A stretch of DNA of 64,000 nucleotides from Saururus chinensis (taxonomy: Eukaryota > Streptophyta > Magnoliopsida > Piperales > Saururaceae), in assembly GCA_035235625.1 (NCBI GenBank), contig CP141144.1, positions 44,390,014 through 44,454,013 of the forward strand. The letters are read 5' to 3'. Both the position numbers and the translations under genes were made by a program. The notes beneath the pieces were generated by a model. It was given only the letters and a program-made list of their open reading frames with translations. It did no database searches and had not been told where the DNA came from. This document shows, in pieces, positions 58,320 to 64,000 of the stretch. Position 1 is the stretch's first letter. Each line of letters starts with the position of its first letter.

Positions 58320-61300
58320 TTTTTTAATTAATTTTAAAATATAATTTATAATAAAAAAGAGAGAAGTGAGGAAGAGAGGCAGAGAGAGGAGAGGGAGGAA
58401 GAAAGAGAGGTGAGAGAGAAAAGAGAGGGAGTGGAGAGAGAGGGGAGGGAGAGGAGAGAGAGGGTAGAGAGAAAATTTTAATTTAATTTTTTACATTTTC
58501 CTAGTATATATTTTTATTTTAAAATTAATAAAAATAAATAAATAAAATATAACGCCTTAGTAGTGCATATTTATATGTGTCACTGATACGCTAGGTATTA
58601 GCGACTTATATCTTATGCTTCACTATTAATATTTTAATTAATTTCTATTAATTTTAAAAATATAGAGAGAGAAAGGACAGAGAGGAGAGCGAGAGGAGAG
58701 GGAGAAAGAGTGAGAGAGAGGAGAGGGGTAGAGGGGAGGGAGAGAGAGGAGAGGTTGAGAGGAGAGAGAGGGGAGGGAGAGAGGGGAGGGGAGAGAGATA
58801 AATTTAATTTAATTTTTTAGTTTTTTTATTATAATTTTTATTTTAAAATTTATAAAATAAATAAATAAAATATAACACATTAGGCTTCACTAATACTCTT
58901 AGTAGTAGTGACGTATATTAATCTACGTCACTAATACCATGTGACACATTTCTTATGCGTCGCTATTAACTTTTTAATTAATTTCTATTAATTTTAAAAT
59001 ATATAGAGAGAGAAAGGAGAGAGAGGAGAGATTGAGAGAGGGAGAGAGAGAGGAGAGATTGAGAGAGGGATATAGAGAGAGGAGAGATTGAGAGAGGGAG
59101 AGAGAGAGGAGAGGCCGTAGTGATGCCACCGGGTCGGGTTTTGGTAAACCCGACTCCAATACCATTTAGAAAACCTAAACCCGAATCCTATACCAAACCC
59201 GTTACGGGTTAAAATTTTCATACCAAACCCGGCTCCTAATGGTAAAACTAAAACCCGAACCCGACCCAACCCGAAAAATTTACCAGCTAACCCGACCTGA
59301 CCCGACCTGACCCAAAGCTGAAAAACATTACATTAACACCGACTGACATCTATTTTTAGGTGTAAAAAAAATTGGCAACAAAGTCTCGTTGAATGTAACA
59401 GAAAAAATGGCAAAGTCTTGTATTGAATGTAACAAAGGTCATAAGTATAACTAGACAACAGAAAATATAAACACAACATACATATATGATTTTCATGTAG
59501 CATTGTTTCCATCAAACTATATTGACAAAAACCTCAAAAAAACATTTTCTGCAAATCTCTGTGCTCCATGAGCACTCTTGACTTCCTCACCTACAAAAGA
59601 CCACAAACAAAAAAAACTAAACCGATTTTAGATTGTCTTCTACAAAGGAAACCACAAATATTATAGATATGATGTTGCTAATGCAGAAGGTCGTCCTTCA
59701 CAAAAAACTGTCTGTCCACACATCAACTACTTAAGAAATCAAAAAACTCAACGAAAAATCGAAGCAGTGGAAACATCGTACGCAATGAAAAAACCAAGAA
59801 CAAAACTAAAAACAACCATGACTGAAGTGAAGAGCCCTAAAACCCTAAATCAGCACCAAAACAACTGTCTCATTTATCATAAAGCGCTTACCTTACCAAA
59901 TCAAAAAACAAAAATCATCAAAAAATCAAAACACTCAAACTGAAATCATTTTATGTAGCTAAGTTAAAAAACAACTGTGAGAGAGAAACATAGTAGAAAA
60001 ACTGCAAAATAACAACAATCTATGCAACCTAAAAGCCCAAAAAAATCAAAATAAATCCGCTGCAAAGAACCCTAAAAATCTCCAGCACCAGAGGCACAAC
60101 AAAAATGCCAGAAAGCATAATACCCACCACTCACACCGAACCAACCTGACCTTCTGGACTCCAGACACGGTTGAGTGAAACAAAAAACCCCAGAAAGGCC
60201 CAGGCACGGCTGGCGAAAAGCACAAATGAATAAAAGAAGTACCTTTAACTTCAGATCGTTGAAGATGGAGGAGGATCGAAGCGGATTTAGGGCGGAAAAC
60301 TTGTTTTCATCGTCGGCAAAGGCTCACAAGAGTCGACAATTGCAGCCACGAGATGGAGAGGTGGGGTCTTAACTGGAGTTTGGAATCGGCGAGATGGAGA
60401 GGAGGCGCCGGCATCTAGAGTCGACGAGCCCTGGAGGGAGGCGGAGAGTGACTATGCGTGAAATTGGAACGGGGAGAAAATAGGGCATAGAATCTTTGGA
60501 TTATATATACCGGGTCGGGTCGGGTTAAGGAAAACCCGAATTCGACCCGACCCGAATGGTTCGGGTTAAGATTGAAACCCGAACCCGATTCGTTTTACCA
60601 TTTAGTAAATCCAAACCCGACCCATTAGGGTCAGGTCGGGTTTCTAAAAAACCCGACCCGAGTGGCATCCCTAGGAGAGGGAGAGAGAGAGACAGAGAGA
60701 GGAGAGGGTGGGAGAGAGAGAGATGGGAGGGAGAGAGAGATGAGAGGAGAGGGAGAGAGGAGAGGGAGAGAGAGGAGAGGGGAGGGGAGAAAGAGAAATT
60801 TTATTTTTTAGTTTTTTTATTATATTTTATATTTGAAACTTAATATAAATAAATAACATATATGCGTCACTAATACTCTTAGTAGTAGTGACGTATATTA
60901 ATATATGTCGCAAATACCAAGCGTATTACCAATGCATATTTATATACGTCGCTAATACCTAGCGTATTAGTGACACATTTCTTATGCGTATTAATTTTAA
61001 AATATATAGGGAGAGAGAAATGAGAGAGAGGATATAGAGAGAGAGAGAGAGAGGGAGAGAGGGAGGGAGAGAGCAGAGGGAGAGAGAGATGAGAGGAGAG
61101 GGAGAGAGGGAAGGGAGAGAGAGGAGAGGAGAGGGAGAGAGGGGAGGGGAGTGAGAGAGAAATTTAATTTAAATTTTTAGTTTTTATAATATTTTTTATT
61201 TTAAAATTAATAAAAATAAATAAATAATATGTAACAAATTAGTAACACTTATAAATATGCATCACTAATACTCTTAGTAGTTGCGACGTATATTAATATA

Positions 61301-63130
61301 CGTCGCTAATACCAAGGATATTAGCAACTTATATTTATATATGTCGCTAATACTTAGCGTATTAGTGACACATTTCCTATGTGTCACTATTGACTTTTAA
61401 TTAATTTCTATTAATTTTAAAATATAGAGAGAGAGAAAGGAGAGAGAAGATATAGAGAGAGAGGGATAGAGATAGAGGAGAGGGAGAGGGAGAGAGATAG
61501 AGATAGAGGAGAGGGTGGGAGAGAGAGAGGAGAGGGAGAGGGAGAGGGAGAGAGAGATAGAGGAGAGGGTGGGAGAGAGAGAGGAGAGGGAGAGAGAGAG
61601 GAGAGGGAGAGAGAGAGGAGAGGATTGGGAGAGAGGGGAGGGAGAGAAAGAGGGGAGAGAGAGGAGAGGAGAGGGGAGGGAGAGAAAGAGGGGAGAGAGA
61701 GAGGAGAGAGGAGAGGAGAGGGGAGGGAGAGAGAGAAATTTAATTTAATTTTTTAGTTTTTTTATAATAATTTTTAGTTTAAAATTAAGAAAAATAAAAT
61801 ATAAAATATAACGCATATAAATATGTGTCACTAATACTCTTAGTAGTAGCAATGTATATTAATATACGTCGTAAATGCCAAGCGTATTAGCGATGCATAT
61901 TTATATACATCGCTAATACCTAGCGTATTAGTGACACAATTCTTATGCATCACTATTAACGTTTTAATTAATTTTTATTAATTTTGAAATATATAGAGAG
62001 AGAAAGGAGAGAGGGGAGAGAGAAGGATAGAGAGAGGAGAGGGAGAGGGAGAGAGAGAGGAGAGGGAGGGAGAGAGAGAGAGAGGAGAGGAGAGGGAGAG
62101 AGGGCAGGGAGAGAGGGGAGAAAGAGAGAGGAGAGCGAAAGAGGGGAGCGGAGGGGAGGGGAGAGAGAAATTTAATTTAATTTTTTAGTTTAATTTATTA
62201 TATTTTTATTTTAAAATTAATAAAAATAAATAAATAAATTATAACGCATTATACATCACTAATACTCTTAGAGGTAGCGACATATATTAATATATGGCAC
62301 GAATAGTAAGCGTATTAGCGACACATATTTATATACGTCACTAATACTTAGCATATTAGTGACACATTTCTTAAGAATCGCTATTAACTTTTTAATTAAT
62401 TTCAAAATATATAGAGAGAGGATATATAGAGAGAGGAGAGAGAGGGAAAGAGAGAGAGGAGAGGGGGAGAGAGGGAGAGAGAGAGAGGAGAGGGGGGAGA
62501 GAGAGAGAGGTGAGAGAAGAAGGTGAGAGGGGAGGGAGGGAGAGATAGGGGAGAGAGAGAGAGGAGAGGATGGGAGAGAGAGGGATGAGAGAAGAGAGAG
62601 AGTGAGAGGAGAGATAGAGAGGGGGAGAGAGAGGAAAGGAGAGGGAGAGAGGGGAGGGAGAGAGAGGGTACGGGAGGGGAAAGAGAGATAAATTTAAGTT
62701 TCTTTTGGTTTTTTATTATATATTTTTATTTTAAATTGATAAAATATAAATAAATAAATTATATTGAGAGATAGAAAGGAGAGAGAGAGGAGAGGAGTTG
62801 GAGAGCAGAGAGAGAGGAGAGGGAGGAGAGGGAGAGAGAGAGATGAGAGGAGAGGGAGAGAGGGGAGGGGAGAGAGAGAAATTTTAATTTTAATTTTATT
62901 TTTTATTATATTTTTTATTTCAAAATTAATAAAAATAAATAAATAAAATATATAGAGAGAGAAAGGAGAGAGAGGGAGGAGAGAGAGAGGAGAGTGAGGA
63001 GAGAGAGAAAGGGAGGGAGGAGAGAGGGAGAGAGGGAGGGAGAAGAGAAAGAGAGAGAGGAGAGAGAGGGAGTGGGAGAGAGAGTCAAGAGAGAGAGAGA
63101 AGAGAGAGAGGGAGGAGAGAGTGTATAGAA
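58320..63130. repeat. Irregular satellite of GA-rich / AT-rich / CGTCGC modules
   Basis: About eight tandem modules of 190-570 bp. Each has a purine block (GAGAGAGGAGAGGGAGAG type), then AATTTAATTTAATTTTTTAG and AAATAAATAAATAAAATATA, and in most a motif block with TAATACTCTTAGTAGTAG, ACGTATATTAATATACGTCG and CTAATACC(A/T)AGCGTATTAG. Module starts fall near 58350, 58660, 58990, 61000, 61415, 61985, 62405, 62760 and 62945. Length differences come mostly from the purine block. Open frames of Arg/Glu repeats here are artefacts. Confidence 0.8.
59116..60673. mobile_element. hAT-like non-autonomous element inside the CACTA repeats
   Basis: Ends TAGTGATGCCACC and (reverse complement) TAGGGATGCCACTC, each followed by GGGTCGGGTTTT; opposed arrays of ACCCGACCC/GGGTCGGGT lie within 200 bp of both ends. 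Flanks GGAGAGGC (59108-59115) and GGAGAGGG (60674-60681) may be target duplications, but the surroundings are purine repeats. The interior (59330-60480) shows no transposase; a short open frame at 60175-60372 has no known domain. Confidence 0.7.
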
Positions 63131-63440
63131 AGATACAGTTTTAGCGACGTTTATCTATAAGTGTCGCAAACAAAAATTACTTTCGACGTTTAATAAAATG
63201 TCACCAATATATTAATATATGTGATAGCTTTATTGACCACTGCTAGAAGATAAATTGTTGTGACGCTTAGAGTAAGCGTTGCAAATACATTCATTTGCGA
63301 CGGTTTCTAATCGTCGTAACAAAGAACATGCATGTGCGCCGTGCAAAAATTGCCCTTGCAGGGTGAAATTTTCACCCGGCGTGGGCGATATATATTCGCC
63401 CACGCATGTATTTTTCGCCTGCAGGGGATTTTCCCCCTCC
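63131..63440. repeat. Second group of CACTA subterminal motifs with hairpins
   Basis: TTTTAGCGACGTTTAT, GTGACGCTTAGAGTAAGCGT and GCGACGGTTTCTAATCGTCG, followed by palindromes at 63361-63377 (GGGTGAAATTTTCACCC) and 63381-63403 (arms GTGGGCGA and TCGCCCAC). Confidence 0.6.
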
Positions 63441-64000
63441 CTCCCGCTCCTCGCCCACCCCCCGCCCCGCCGCTGCGTGCCGACCGCACACCGTCGCCGT
63501 CCGCCCCACTGCACCCCATCCACCGTTCCTGCCCACATCCCAGCCACCCGGTGGGGTGTGCCCCGTTGCACCCGAGCCGCCTGTCTGACCCAGCATCCCA
63601 GCCTCCCATCCGCCCTACTATACCCCAGCTGCCCTCCATCAGCTGCGTCCTTTCCGCCTGGCGCCGTCCGCCCCACTGCACCCGAGCCCCCCATCCACCT
63701 CTGCATCCCAGCCGCCTGTTTGACCCGCTGCACCACAACCGCCCTCCACTGTCCCGCGTCCTCCCCTAAACACCCCACTCTACTTTGCGCCCCTTCCCCT
63801 CCCCGGTTCTCCCCTTCTCACCCTGGCTCCCCACTTCCCCTCCTTCCCCTCTGATTTTCGGTGGATGGGAAGGAGGGGGGTGGAGCCGGGGAGAGAGGGG
63901 GGAGCGAGACGGAGGAGGGGGAGAGAGAGAGAGGAAGAGGAAGAGGGAGAGGGAGAAGAGAGAGAGAGAAGAGAGACAAAGAGTGGAGAGAGGGTAGACA
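63441..64000. other. C-rich block followed by purine repeat at the window edge
   Basis: 63441-63850 is extremely C-rich with imperfect repeats of CCGCCCCACTGCACC and CATCC(C)AGCC. Long frames are open on both strands because stops are rare in such sequence; no protein family recognised. 63850-64000 returns to GGAGAGAGA repeats. Confidence 0.5.

Larger units (their letters stand above)
57681..64000. mobile_element. CACTA (En/Spm-like) element, left end and subterminal region
   Basis: Starts CACTACAACAAAA, the plant CACTA terminus, directly in copia pol. From 57703 to about 58130 the motif TATTAGCGACGCTT and its inverse recur about every 20-60 bp, as expected for subterminal transposase-binding repeats. 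A repeat array follows to ~63130, then more motif copies and a GC-rich block. No transposase gene is seen and no right end is reached, so the element extends beyond the window, or several nested elements are present. Confidence 0.8.

Noticed and set aside
61515..62175. Arg/Glu-rich open frames
   Set aside because: Translation of GA tracts; low complexity with no stop codons by composition.
63230..63854. Open frames of up to 191 codons on both strands, Pro-rich or Gly-rich
   Set aside because: The block is so C-rich that stops are rare in all frames; no domain, and no single frame is favoured.

Overview
The window looks like nuclear DNA from a flowering plant, most likely a eudicot and possibly a woody one; I cannot name the species. 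It has short exons in AT-rich introns and intergenic DNA, membrane receptor kinases with plant cysteine-rich ectodomains, and many nested transposons (Mutator-like, hAT, CACTA, Stowaway-like, Ty1-copia and other LTR sequences). I saw no tRNA, rRNA, bacterial or organellar gene.

The host genes form a small cluster of receptor-like kinases of the LRK10-like (rust-resistance kinase Lr10-like) type. One copy, at 36442-40222, appears complete: seven exons, five of them 18-36 nt microexons, encoding 705 residues. A second, at 19714-21730, keeps a full kinase but has a frameshift in the ectodomain. Two ectodomain-only copies (8563-9103 and 31583-32123) are cut off by the same retroelement sequence. 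A kinase-only fragment lies on the minus strand at 56160-56553. Several of these copies share an upstream promoter module carrying W-box cores.

Two copies of a ~7-8 kb segment (5224-13316 and 28948-36283) flank the second kinase gene. Each holds a decayed coiled-coil gene, a truncated receptor ectodomain, LTR sequence, a piece of a hAT element and a receptor-kinase promoter. The copy-specific differences (a foldback MITE only in the right copy, extra sequence only in the left copy) allow relative dating.

The rest is mobile DNA. At 1-4616 is an element with ~420-460 bp inverted repeats packed with a 20-22 bp perfect palindrome, enclosing a captured SRK/CRK-type kinase fragment. At 23460-27989 are a decayed hAT transposase gene and two further hAT-like elements. 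At 40688-44303 and 45323-54923 are two related Mutator-like elements; the larger carries a DUF1985-like/Ulp1-like protease gene on the plus strand and a decayed MURA transposase on the minus strand. From 56554 there is a Ty1-copia remnant, interrupted at 57681 by a CACTA element whose repeat-rich subterminal region, itself hit by a hAT-like element, runs past the end of the window.
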